NCBI GenBank assembly: GCA_021432605.1
Contig: MU271150.1
Span: forward strand, 1,116,001-1,180,000
Reading direction: 5' to 3'
Source: Coniochaeta sp. PMI_546
Lineage: Eukaryota; Ascomycota; Sordariomycetes; Coniochaetales; Coniochaetaceae
DNA length: 64,000 nt
The notes under the pieces are model-generated. The model saw only the letters and a program-made list of their open reading frames with translations. It was not told the origin of the DNA and searched no databases. Within the stretch, counting starts at the first letter, position 1, and each line of letters opens with the position of its first letter. The position numbers and the translations under genes were made by a program. Positions 22,507 to 32,800 of the stretch are shown one piece after another.

Positions 22507-24864
22507 CTATCTCGTATAAGTGCCATCTATAGTATAATCCTTCTTCGGCCCTTTGACGCTGTAAGCACACCTCCACTCCCTCAAGTTGACAGCCTCGAAG
22601 CGGAACTCGTACTTGACGTCGTAGAAGTCGTCGACGCAGAGATGTCCCGACTTCGCCTGCCACCCCTTACCCCCAACATCATCCACGGCCGTCGGCGGGA
22701 CAACAAACTCGACCTCGTGAAACAGGTAATCCGCCCGCTTCTGGTCGTCCGTCCTAACAAACCACACACTCAACTTATCCCCCGCCTCGTCATACCGGTA
22801 CACATACCTCCGCCTCGCCCTAAACGCCATGCCGTTATCGGCCCTAAACTCCCCGTCCTCGACATACAGATACTCCATCCCCAGATCCACCTCCCCACCC
22901 ATCCCTCCCCGCCCATCAGCCGTCCCCTCCCTCAACAGGAACCTCGCCGTCCCGCTGAACGTCCCACTGGGATGACTAGGCAGCTTACTCACGATCCGCC
23001 GTTCGAGCCTCCACTCCCCGAGCAGCGACCGAAACACAGCCCTGGCCACGAACCTTCCCCCGCTCAACCCGGCCACAAGCGTCTCGTGCGTCTGGGCCAA
23101 CGAGGTCCGGACTTCTTCCTCCTGCTCGGGCCCGAGGTTCCTCGACGGATACCTCGCGGGGGTAACGATATCCATGCCCCGCCCGGCGCCGCCTTGCACA
23201 GGCGGCAAGGGAGGCAGCGGGAGGCGCCGCTCGATGCCCAGCGCGGCGGCGAACTCCTGCATGAGGTAGAGGTAGTCGCCCATGGGGAACTGCGAGGCGC
23301 GGGGGTCGGAGCGGAGGGCCAGGGTGCGCTGGATGGACGTGTCGGCCTCCATCGCGGCTCGGAGGGTTGCGGGGGGGCCATCCAGAGACCAGAGGGTCTG
23401 CAGGGTCCGGGCCTGCATCTCCATCACGCCCCAGTAGGGGGAGCGGTAGAAGCCCACGAAGCCGAGGTTGGGGACGGAGGGGTGGTGGGTGCCGTGGAAG
23501 GCCAGGGCGACGGGGTTGGACTGGTCGGTCGGGGAGAGGGAGAGGGTCTGCTGGATGGAGGGCGGGAGGAAGGAGAGGGAGGAGGCGGCTTCGAAGCCGG
23601 TTGCTAGGACTACTGCTGCTATGTCTGGGATCTGTTGGTTTGTTGGGGTGATGGTTGCTGTGGTGTCGGATAGGCCGTCGAGTTTGCCGTAGGAGACGGT
23701 GATCAGGCCCGAGCGGACGAAGTCTAGGTATGTGTCGCTTACGGCGAGGTATGGCGGATCGTCTTGCATGAGGCCCTTGATGGCCAGGTCCGGGGAGAAG
23801 ATGGATTGGTCCGTACCGACGGCAGTCTGGTAGGCCGCGTGGAATTTCCTCGCTACTTCCGGGGTGATGTGCCCTTGCGTGTTGGTCAGGGGTGATGGGC
23901 GGTTGTTCAGGTTGTAGGAGGAGAGGTCGACGGGCACGAATGGGGGTGCTGACGAGGACGGCTGTTGTACTGTGTGAGCATTAACTAAGAGTAGAGGGGC
24001 AAATATACCACGGACATTTGGCGTTAGGTAGAGAGGGACTACCCAGACGGGGTGTTGAATGACATGGTGTATCGAGTAATCCTGTATGTTTGGGAATCCA
24101 CTTTGACGAGGTGAATGTGTTTCTGAGGATAAGTGCGTTGCAATAGTGCCAGCAATCTCTACTCCCGACATCTGACCGCCAACGACAAGGATTTTCCTCC
24201 CCTTGCTGTTCGTCTTCCCTAGCAGACTGCCCAGGTCTCGGTAGCTACTGCTGTGGATGACGGGGACGTCAGTCTCATTGACGCGAAGAAGTGGAATGGC
24301 AGGGCGCCCAAAAAAGCCACTGGCAACAATCAGGTGGTCGAAGTGGTGGTTCTGAACATCTCCATCGCTCGACCGCACCTCGAGGTGCCAAGTGTTGGTT
24401 GGTGCCCCGTCGTCAGAGACCGCCGGCACCGGGGTAGCCTTCTCGATGCGCGAACTAAGATGGAAGTCCGCATCACGGCAGTACCGGTCTCTGTACCGCT
24501 CCAGGTAACGACCGACCTGCCATGCTCGCGGGAGCTGCGGATCTTTGGGTCCCCAAGCTAGGTCACTGAACTGCACGGTGTGCTTGCTCTGGTTGGCAAC
24601 CATGAGAGGGTGGACTAGACCTCCGGCTTCGTCCTTCTGCACCGGCCATAAGCCACCAATGCGACCCTGCGCGTCGAATATGGTCACCCGAAAGGCGCCT
24701 GCAGGAGCGTCCCGAAGAAAGCATTTCGCCGCAACTAGACCGGATGGACCAGCCCCTGCGATGTGTAAGTGGTGACATTCAATTGTGAGCTAGGGGCTTT
24801 GATCTGGTCCGCCGACTCGAAGCAGCCAGTAAGACGTACCGATGATGCCGACTGTCTTGACCAT
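22507..24864 (-). CDS. flavin-containing monooxygenase fused to C-terminal DUF6314-like domain
   Basis: Two exons, 24864-24840 and 24755-22507 (84-bp intron), 757 residues. The intron splits the FAD motif: MVKTVGIIG in exon 1 joins GAGPSGLVAAKCF in exon 2. FMO features follow: GGLWPV, an FMO-signature-like FFGRPAIPLL..VIHSSSYRD, the NADPH motif VVGGQMSGVEIAG, and LATGF. After residue about 600 the sequence changes to a compact beta-rich domain with LLGEWRLERRI, GTARFLLREG, RYVYRYDE, FHEVEF, HLCVDDFYDVKYEF and VKGPKKDYTIDGTYTR. This pattern matches the DUF6314 family, mostly small stand-alone proteins in bacteria. The FMO part should oxygenate a soft nucleophile or ketone. The fused domain may bind a substrate or product (inference). 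Confidence 0.88.
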
Positions 24865-25204
24865 GTTGAAAGGCCCCCGAGACTCAGTAGAGCAGCTAGT
24901 ATAGCTCGCTCGAGATACTTGGCCAGGGGTGCCGGCACGCTGCCTTGCCGAATTGAGAAAGGTAGAGGGTGTGTCTGCAGCAGTCGCCCTTTTTCTCCCG
25001 GATTTCAAGTCTTTGCAAGCTGATCACCGTAAGTATCCCCAGAACGCTGACATCAGACGGCGCTGCTGACCGTTGATAAGCTGCTTGACTCTTATGGACT
25101 CCGAACTTTGACGTGACCCGAGTCTGCGTTTTGATGGGTTGAGGTCCGAGTAGCGCCGGCCCATCCCGGCCATGTCCAGTGGGTCCTAATGACGTACAGA
25201 GTAT

Positions 25205-25283
25205 GTACCTTACGTAAGCAGGTACCTGCTGTACCTCAACCCTTCTGAAAGTTCGCACACAGTTTGGTAGGTACGTAAGGTAC
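25205..25283. repeat. inverted repeat GTACCTTACGTA ... TACGTAAGGTAC
   Basis: A perfect 12-bp arm at 25205-25216 is repeated inverted at 25272-25283, giving a stem with a 55-bp loop; a further GGTACC-type palindrome lies inside the loop. No coding frame crosses it. Confidence 0.7.
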
Positions 25284-25859
25284 TGCGGAGTATTTGCCCG
25301 AAATCCTCACTTCACCAATTCAAATCTGAAGGCGCCAAAGCGAGTCGTGCACGCATTACATAGTACAGCTCGACCAAGCTCAGGGATGCAGGGCTTGGAC
25401 AAGCAACCAGGTCGGCACTGTGCTTCTCGGACTCGGTAGCGACGCAGATAGGACAGGACAGCTTCAGCCCTTGATGCAGGCGCACCAACAACAATAGCTA
25501 TCAGCCATGTGGCCGTGCGATCCCGGATCATGTTGACCTCGAGTTCTATCCCGAGAGGCGCTTTTCACTTTTCTGCAGGAGAAGTTTGCCTCGCACGCCT
25601 CCGTGATATATAACGAGGCTTGCATATCTTTCCGCAACTTGCTGCTGGCTGGCAGAGCTGAGAGGAATGGACACAAGCAAACCCTGAACGCCTTGGCTTA
25701 GCGTATGAGTGAGCATCGCTTCTTCTGAACTTCACCGACGGCAACCCAAAGTTGTGACCAAATACCTGGGGAGGCATGTCGTTTCTCATACACGTGTAGC
25801 GTTCGTTTTATTGCTCCAGTTCCCACCTTCGGTAGCTGTCTCCAGTCTAGTGTACACGT

Positions 25860-25881
25860 AGGTACCTTAGGTAAGGTACCT
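25860..25881. repeat. near-perfect palindrome AGGTACCTTA GG TAAGGTACCT
   Basis: Ten-bp perfect arms around a GG centre. It shares the GGTACCTTA core with the inverted repeats near 25.2 kb and 60.3 kb. Confidence 0.75.
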
Positions 25882-28284
25882 GCTCTCCGTTACCCCGGAT
25901 TCTCCGCACCTGACATTCGATGCAACCTACTGCACTTTCCATCGATGAGACGGCAGTTTCCTCGGCAAACGGGCACCATCCACAAACCTGTCTTTAGCAG
26001 TTTTGGATTGGAACGACGGGACATCAAACCTGTACATGTAGAGGACAACTGTCGTGACAATTAAACCTTAACTTCTCGGACGTCCTGTGCGCTATTCAAC
26101 TACTGTCGCTGAGAGCATTCTGAGAAGCGCATGCAGCAGCTAGTGACGTCGTGGAACGAGCAAAGTTCTCAAACATGGCTGTTGGGAGCAATATTGGAAG
26201 CAGCTACCCGCAATTTGGTGCTGCGTTACTGACACCTACGAGTGGTCCTTGTTGTCCTCTCATCACCAAGTATTCGGCACAGTCCTTTCTCTTTCTCGAA
26301 TGTGGAAATATCTGTGCATATACGTACACTCTGGGTTCTTGGGCACCGCATACTGTGTAGGGGACACGCTGTCCGCGGATAGCTCCTGAAGATTCAGCAG
26401 AACAACCGCATGGTAAACATCAAGCTCACTGTGATATGTCCTGTGTACGTACGGCCCTACTATGCCGGAATGTCGAGTTTACTCGGCGGCCTTCTCGCCG
26501 CCAGAGCCTGGCACCCTGGCACCCGGCTCTCTGCCAAGGGATCAACAATGTAAATAAGCCACGCCAAGGGATAAACCACCACCACAATGAGGCAATATTT
26601 CCGATTCCTAATCATACCACAGTAAGGCACGCATCCACCGAGGCTTGAATGGACCTTGTCGTCGAACGGAGTCCCCGCGTTGGGTGACCGGGAAGGTGAG
26701 AACGGGCTCAAAGATGCGGGGAAAGCGCGGGGTAAAACGCAACACTAGCAAAATAAGCATCATGGGGGTGCCGTGGCACTTCTGGCACTGTCTTGGGCTT
26801 CATAGTAACAGTTTTCCAGAGCACGACTACTGCATACATGTTATGTGTAGTAAGAAGTCCCGATTACCGATGGCCATGACGGCAGCCGACAATACCGGCC
26901 AATGCATACATAAAGGCCGTAAATGCAACGCGATCTGACCAGTTGACAATGTGTGGTTCCCTTTGGGACAACCGAATCTCGGCAGCGTCGCACTGAAGTG
27001 ACCTGCGAACGCAACACCCGAGACAGTGGCAGACAAGAGGAGAGAGATGGTTTGTCGCTCGTTTATCTGGCATGTCAGACAACACATGACAGCAGGATAC
27101 ACGTGTTAGCATGCAAAATGACTGCTTTTTGACAGCAATGGTGACCGCTCCCTTGGGATTTGTTCTATGCAGTAGGGTCATCGCAGTGACACATGTATAA
27201 TGGTACACTTGTGCTCGTACATGTCCTTGACGCAGTTTGACCAGCACCTATCCCGGCCAGACAGCAAGGACCAAACAGGTTTTAATCCTTCTAGAAGGCG
27301 CTCATCGCATTCTAGCGTCTTGGTCTGCACAGCAGTTGGATACACTATGTACACTATATCGCCTCCCTGGCAGCCACAAAAAAAGCGCCACCGACGCTTG
27401 ACTCCCAAGCAATGAAGCTGGTTGGGCCTCCAGCAGCATTTGCGAAAGGCCGAGCCATGCTAACAGAAGCGCTTGATACGCCAAGGAGCTGATGCTGGCG
27501 GGAACAAGCGACCACCGGCCTGGACTTGGCGGAAGCTTCGACCCAGTTCTCTGTGACTTGCTTCCCAAAGTTTCCACAACCCCTCACGACTTTCTCTCCA
27601 AGAAACGAAACATCCCCTCATCAACGATCCCCCCCTGTTCTTACTGAGCATCCAATGCCCCTAAGGCAAGACAGCAACCAATTGCGGCCACAGTAACACC
27701 CTCCTCAATTCTCCTTCCCACGTGTAATGCTCACGGGGATAACCGATTTTCTGCATCGCCCGTCCGCCGCGTATCCGGGTGCCAGTGTGCACTTGCGACT
27801 CCTTTGTCCTGTTCAGTTAGTGTCCTGTTCACTGATGTAGAAGACCCTATCACATCACATTCCCATCGACCGTCAAACACAATCAAGCCAATCAAACACA
27901 CGGTCATTCCACCTCCTTATGAGCGTGGAGTGTGGAGCAGAACCTGATCCATTACACCTGGGGGAAATTGGGACAATTGGTTTCGCTGCTCGGCTTATCT
28001 CGATCGCACTTAGACTTAGTGTGGTGTGGGGAGAGGGGAATGTGGAGAGGAATCGTGTGAGAGGCGGAAACTCGATGAGGTCGACCTGGTCCAAGTGAAG
28101 GGAGCATTGGATATTCCCCGCTGGAATACCACTTGGTGTTGTCGATCACTTTCCTATTTACTTACCTTGGGCATCCCCCCCGTTTTCTCGTCGTCATTCC
28201 ACCGTCCTTCACTCGCGGAGGCATTCACCTTTTGCTTCTGTTGCTTTTCGTTACTTCTACCGCGTTATAAGAGCGCCTTTCATC

Positions 28285-28341
28285 GTGAGTTTGTCCCAGT
28301 CCAATACTGGACACGGTGGTGCTAACAGCAACAACTTGTAG
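28285..28341 (+). other. predicted 5'-UTR intron of the MFS gene
   Basis: GTGAGT donor, GCTAACA branch site and CAACTTGTAG acceptor enclose 57 bp, the size of other introns in this window, about 170 bp upstream of the MFS start codon. No coding frame is involved, so it would lie in the leader. Confidence 0.5.
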
Positions 28342-28508
28342 CTTCGTGCTATATATCGAATATTTGCAAGCACACTACCGTGACGAGTGACGCGAGGGAG
28401 ACACACCCACACAGACACAGGCTTACTGGCACGTTGATTCCAGCCATTTGAGCATCAGGCCGGCAAGACAGCAGACACGACCCTGAAACTTGACATTGAC
28501 AAGGGCAC

Positions 28509-30210
28509 ATGATGAGTGACATCGAGAAGAAATCAGCCAGTAACGAGGCCGTTGGCCATCATGAGGATGGCGACGGGACTCTCGCGGCGCTCCCTCCTGA
28601 CCCCGACGCCCATCTGAGTCCTCAGGACCGTGCTGCTAGGGTGAGTTGCCTCCTGCCCTCGCTTTATGGTTCCAACAACGGTAGATATACAATACTGACG
28701 TCCTCTGTGACCAGGACCGCAAGCTTCTGTGGCGTCTAGATCTCATCCTGATCCCATGGGTAAGTCTTGTTCATGACCCAAAAATGAAAGCCATTGGCAC
28801 ATACCTGACCATACTACAGCTGTGTCTACTCTACCTCCTGGCTTTCCTCGACCGCACCAACATCGGCAACGCAAAGATCGCGGGTCTTTCCAAGGACTTG
28901 GGTCTCAGCACCTCCAAATACAACGCCACGCTCACCATCTTCTTCGTCTCATACGCCGTCTTTGAGCCCCTCACCAACATCCTCCTCAAGCGTCTCCGTC
29001 CGTCAATCTTCATCCCCATCATCATGTGAGCAAGCCTCCAAGTACATCCAATCTTTATCCTCTTGTTACTAAACCTCGCTCCAGGGTCCTCTGGGGAGCC
29101 GCCATGCTAGGGATGGGCTTCGTCAAGAACTGGTCCGGCCTGATGGCCGCGCGCTGGTTCCTCGGCCTGGCCGAAGCCGGCCTCTTCCCCGGCATCAACT
29201 ACTACCTCTCCTGCTGGTACAAGCGCTCCGAGTTCGGCGTCCGCGCCGCCATCTTCTTCTCCGCCGCCGCCGTCTCCGGGTCCTTCGGCGGCCTGCTCGC
29301 CGCGGCCATAGAGCTGATGGACGGCATCGGCGGCCGGCCCGGGTGGGCCTGGATCTTCATCATCGAGGGCCTGCTGACCATCGTCATCGGCTTCGCCTCC
29401 TTCTGGATGGTGCACGACTTCCCGGACGAGGCCAAGTTCCTGTCCGACGACGACCGGGTCCGGGTCATTCGGCGGCTCAAGCTGGACCAGCAGTCGTCGG
29501 CCGAGCACGAGGAGTTCCGGATGAGCTACTTCTGGGCCGCGCTGGGGGACTGGAAGATGTGGCTCGGCATGGCCATCTACATGGGCTGCGACATGCCGCT
29601 GTACGCCTTCTCGCTCTTCCTGCCCAGCATCGTGGCCAACCTGGGCTGGAGCACGACCGTGGTGCGCGCGCAGCTGATGTCCGTCCCGCCCTACGCGGCG
29701 GCCGCGGTCCTGACGGTCGCGATCGGGTTCATCGCCGACCGGACGCGGCAGCGGGGGCTGTGCAACATCCTCGTTTCTCTCCTTGGGGTGGCGGGCTTCT
29801 CCATGCTGCTCGGCAGCGACAGGCCGGCGGTGCAGTACGCGGGCACCTTCCTGGGGGCGCTGGGGATATACCCTTGCATCTCGAACACCATCTCGTGGAT
29901 GGCGAACAACGTCGAGGGGGTGTACAAGAGGGGCGTGGTGCTGGGGTTCGTGATCGGGTGGGGCAACCTGAACGGCATCGTGAGCAGTAATATCTACTTT
30001 AACGCGCCGCGGTACCTGGTCGGCCACGGGACGGTGATGGCGTACATGGCGCTCTTCCTGTTTGGGGGCTCGGTGCTCATGACCACGCTGCTGCGGGTCG
30101 AGAACGGGAGGCGGAGGAGGGGGGAGAGGGATCATTGGGCTGCGGGCAAGACGGACAAGGAGGTCGAGGCGCTTGGGGATCGGAGGCCGGATTTCTTTTA
30201 TACTGTCTAG
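28509..30210 (+). CDS. MFS transporter, Dal5/Tna1-type anion:cation symporter
   Basis: Four exons: 28509-28640, 28715-28759, 28820-29025 and 29085-30210 (introns 74, 60 and 59 bp), 502 residues. The hydrophilic N-terminus (about 1-55) ends in RKLLWRLDLILIPW. It is followed across intron 2 by LCLLYLLAFLDRTNIGNAKI, the hallmark TM1 of the ACS family that includes allantoate, nicotinate and pantothenate permeases. The second half of the first bundle has ARWFLGLAEAGLFPGINYYLSCWY and KRSEFGVRAAIFF. A central cytosolic loop reaches RMSYFWAALGDWKMWLGM, then six more helices. The basic C-terminal tail is short. It probably imports an organic anion or vitamin with protons at the plasma membrane; the substrate is open. 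Confidence 0.92.
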
Positions 30211-31809
30211 GGTTTCTGGGGAGTGGGATTTGGCGGCAGTTCGGTTCTTTTGGTGTGGTGTCGGAGGCATGTCTTTGTGTCCCGTGTGGGATCGCGTCTG
30301 TATGGGAAGCCGGGCGACATGCTGAGGCCTATCTATATTTTGGGTCGCTGCCGTCTAGGAACTCAGAAAATAAACAGGTCACGATGTGTCTGCGGGTCGT
30401 TACTTGGCACAACTTGTCTGCAATTCTAAGATAGCCCTTCGCGGACACTGGCCAGGACATGCACTGCGAAGGATGAGATATACCCCTACCGATACACCTG
30501 AGACATAACTTGATTTCAGTGAGCACGTCTTCTGTAGATATCACTTGAGGAATTGTGTTTTTTTCTCCATTTTTTTCGACTCTCGATTTCTTTGTTATCA
30601 TGGTGATTCCAGGGGAAGGTTAGAATAAGCTTCGCCCGCTTCGAAGCTAATGCTTGGGTGTCGAACTAACCGGTAGACCACCACTAACAGCCTACTAGTA
30701 CGTAACGCCGACTGTGATATTGGTCAACGGAATGTCATATTGTCTAAAATTTGCTCATTCATCCAGTAAATCACAGCATATCAAGTTCAGGCACGACAAG
30801 GGGGAATTTCCTGCATATCAACTGTGTAACTGTACAGCCCTTCTTCTGCACCACGTGTCCAGTCGAAAATAAATGAAGCACACATGTCGTGGCATGAGGA
30901 TACTCGATGCACTAAGTGGCTCATCGAGCATACCGAGTCTGCGCCTTGATTCGTGGCAGTGTTTGAAAAAAAAGAAAATACATATGTTACCGACTCATAG
31001 GCTATAAGATCGAGTCCTAGCGAAGACAGCTCCACATGTATCACCGCCGCAACATCGCTCCAGCGACACACGTACTTCTTCATATGGCATACGTCCGTCT
31101 GGTAAGTCTTGCCCAGTCACTCAATGAGTGACATGTGAGCATTACAGCCCAACTTCCGATCTCGGAGACGGCGCTTCGTAAATTACTTCGGGACTCGCCC
31201 GTCGGCGAGTAGCGGTGTGAGAAAACCGAGGCTGACTTAGGCCTCGATATTGAAGCCGGTGAGACACGGAGTTGGCGCTTGATATAGGCAAGGCTTGAAA
31301 TCCGTCAAGGTTCATGGGTAAAGTTTTCAATATAATATGCCCGTTTGCAAAAGTCAAAGTTGACCGGTATCAGTACCTAGGTAACAGAGTCAAACCAACA
31401 ACCGGGTCCCGGGATTGCCACTGCCCCTTGGTGACGCCCGGGTTAAGTGCGTAAGAACCAAAAGTGCACATTTCTCGCTGGTGACCTGTCCTTCGAAGAA
31501 GAAGAAGAAAAGATGGAACGGGGCACGGGAATTGGACCTCGTCACCTCGACCATGAAGCAATTTCACTTTGACCGAAAGGGTTTCCCAACATCAATGAGT
31601 CACGAAAAGTTACTTCGGTCGTCGATTGATGTGTTCACTTGCTGACTCTTGGTTCAATAACTCCGTATACTTAACTGCTGCTCGTGCCTAACAAAAGGAG
31701 AGGTGTCGCGTGTCATTCACTCGGGAACATCAGTACAGGTCTATTTTTCCAATCCTGACTCCCCAAGTCTGACACAGTTCTTCAATCAAGGACTAGACTA
31801 ACCATCAAC
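30211..31809. other. intergenic, no gene supported
   Basis: Spacer of 1.6 kb after the MFS gene. A GAAGAAGAAGAA run occurs near 31500. No domain-bearing frame seen. Confidence 0.45.
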
Positions 31810-32162
31810 ATGGATCCTAAAGACAGAAAGCCCAGACCTGCTACTCTGGCAACCAGCCAAGTTTCCACGGGTCGTCAGAAGCCATCAGCGACAGGACCAC
31901 GGACTCATGATCACATCGCCGGTATGTGTCCCCCTGAGTATATTTCGATGACCGTCCATTTAATACGAGGTACAGTTAGGGTTTGTGACTGACGACAGCC
32001 ATAGATACACTGCACATGCACGCAATGCTTCACAATGACAGCAAGGAGTGCGGAAACAAGACATACATATGCGCCTGCAAGAACTGCTCTTGCGGGAGTA
32101 CGGTCGACATGCCGGGCGACTTGTGTGATCGCTGCGTCAAATGCGATACTTTTCTGGGTTGA
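31810..32162 (+). CDS. small cysteine-rich, probably metal-binding protein
   Basis: Two exons, 31810-31921 and 32005-32162. The 83-bp intron runs from GTATGT to AGCCATAG; an alternative acceptor six bases earlier keeps the frame. The product is 89 residues. The start context ATCAACATGG is good and no signal peptide is present. Residues 1-37 are polar and basic, with many Lys, Arg, Thr and Pro. Residues 52-84 hold eight cysteines: ECGNKTYICACKNCSCG contains a metallothionein-like CxCxxCxC, followed by LCDRCVKCD (CxxCxxC). The spacing suggests binding of zinc or copper, or a small zinc ribbon. I do not recognise a named family. All eight cysteines lie in exon 2. Confidence 0.65.
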
Positions 32163-32800
32163 CCTTGGCTGATGCAGTCTGGCGAGGTGGCTGTCTTTTG
32201 GCCTGAGTAGGGCGTGGACTGAGACTCGAGCTTGGAGACTGGACGACAGTGTATACATGCCGACACTGGATTCATTTCCAAATTGGCGACGGCAGCAGTT
32301 TGGGCTGTTTAGTCCTGCAAGATGTAAGATTCTGTTTGATATTGACATGGTACAGCGTGATGATGGCCTGTGACTGTTGTTCTCTCTTTCTCTGATACTA
32401 AGGCTCTTCTTCGTTTAGTGCTCTTGTTTTTTTGTCAGGATACCCATTAGTATTACATACATGTCAATATGTTCTGAACAGAGCTGGGTGATTAAAGTAT
32501 GCTCAAGTATGCTCAACCGCCCTCTGTTGCAAGGTGAGATGCTCCTCCAATAGAGAGTGTAACTCAGGAAAGCAAGCGGCATGGTCTTGGCAAGTGCGCT
32601 GAATCTGAGTTTACCCTCCTCAGCTTTCAGGGTTACACACTGTGCAGCCGCATCGTGCCTCTCTCTCTCTCTCTCTTCCCTCCCCGAATCATTCACTTGA
32701 TACTTTCCTCCTGCCACTGAGATATTTGCTCGATCTCCTCACGCTACGGCTGTCTATTAATTATATCACGCAATCCCACATCCAACTGCCCGCTACTACA
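32163..32800. other. promoter/leader of D-lactate dehydrogenase-like gene
   Basis: Contains a (CT)9 microsatellite at 32659-32676 followed by a pyrimidine-rich stretch up to the start codon, typical of fungal leaders. No gene seen. Confidence 0.5.
32659..32676 (+). repeat. (CT)9 microsatellite
   Basis: Perfect dinucleotide tract in the leader/promoter of the D-lactate dehydrogenase-like gene; pyrimidine-rich on the sense strand. Confidence 0.8.

Larger units (their letters stand above)
24865..28508. other. 3.6 kb gene-free region
   Basis: Long divergent spacer between the FMO fusion (-) and the MFS gene (+). It contains GTACCTTA-type palindromes (separate entries), the MFS leader intron and scattered short frames without recognisable domains. 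Such spacing in an otherwise compact region may hold long promoters or unannotated non-coding RNAs. Confidence 0.5.

Noticed and set aside
22438-23607. 389-codon plus-strand frame
   Set aside because: Antisense to the FMO-DUF6314 gene; Pro/Arg/Gly-rich with no domain.
29107-30270. 387-codon minus-strand frame
   Set aside because: Antisense to the MFS transporter; His/Pro/Arg-rich shadow.
31380-31600. tRNA-like stretch (GGCACGGGAATTGGACC resembles the tRNA T arm)
   Set aside because: No complete cloverleaf could be formed: the acceptor stem and anticodon arm do not pair.
32642-32800. N-terminal extension of the D-lactate dehydrogenase-like frame
   Set aside because: It runs through the CT microsatellite and a leader-like stretch; the enzyme family starts at MKLAIFSAK.
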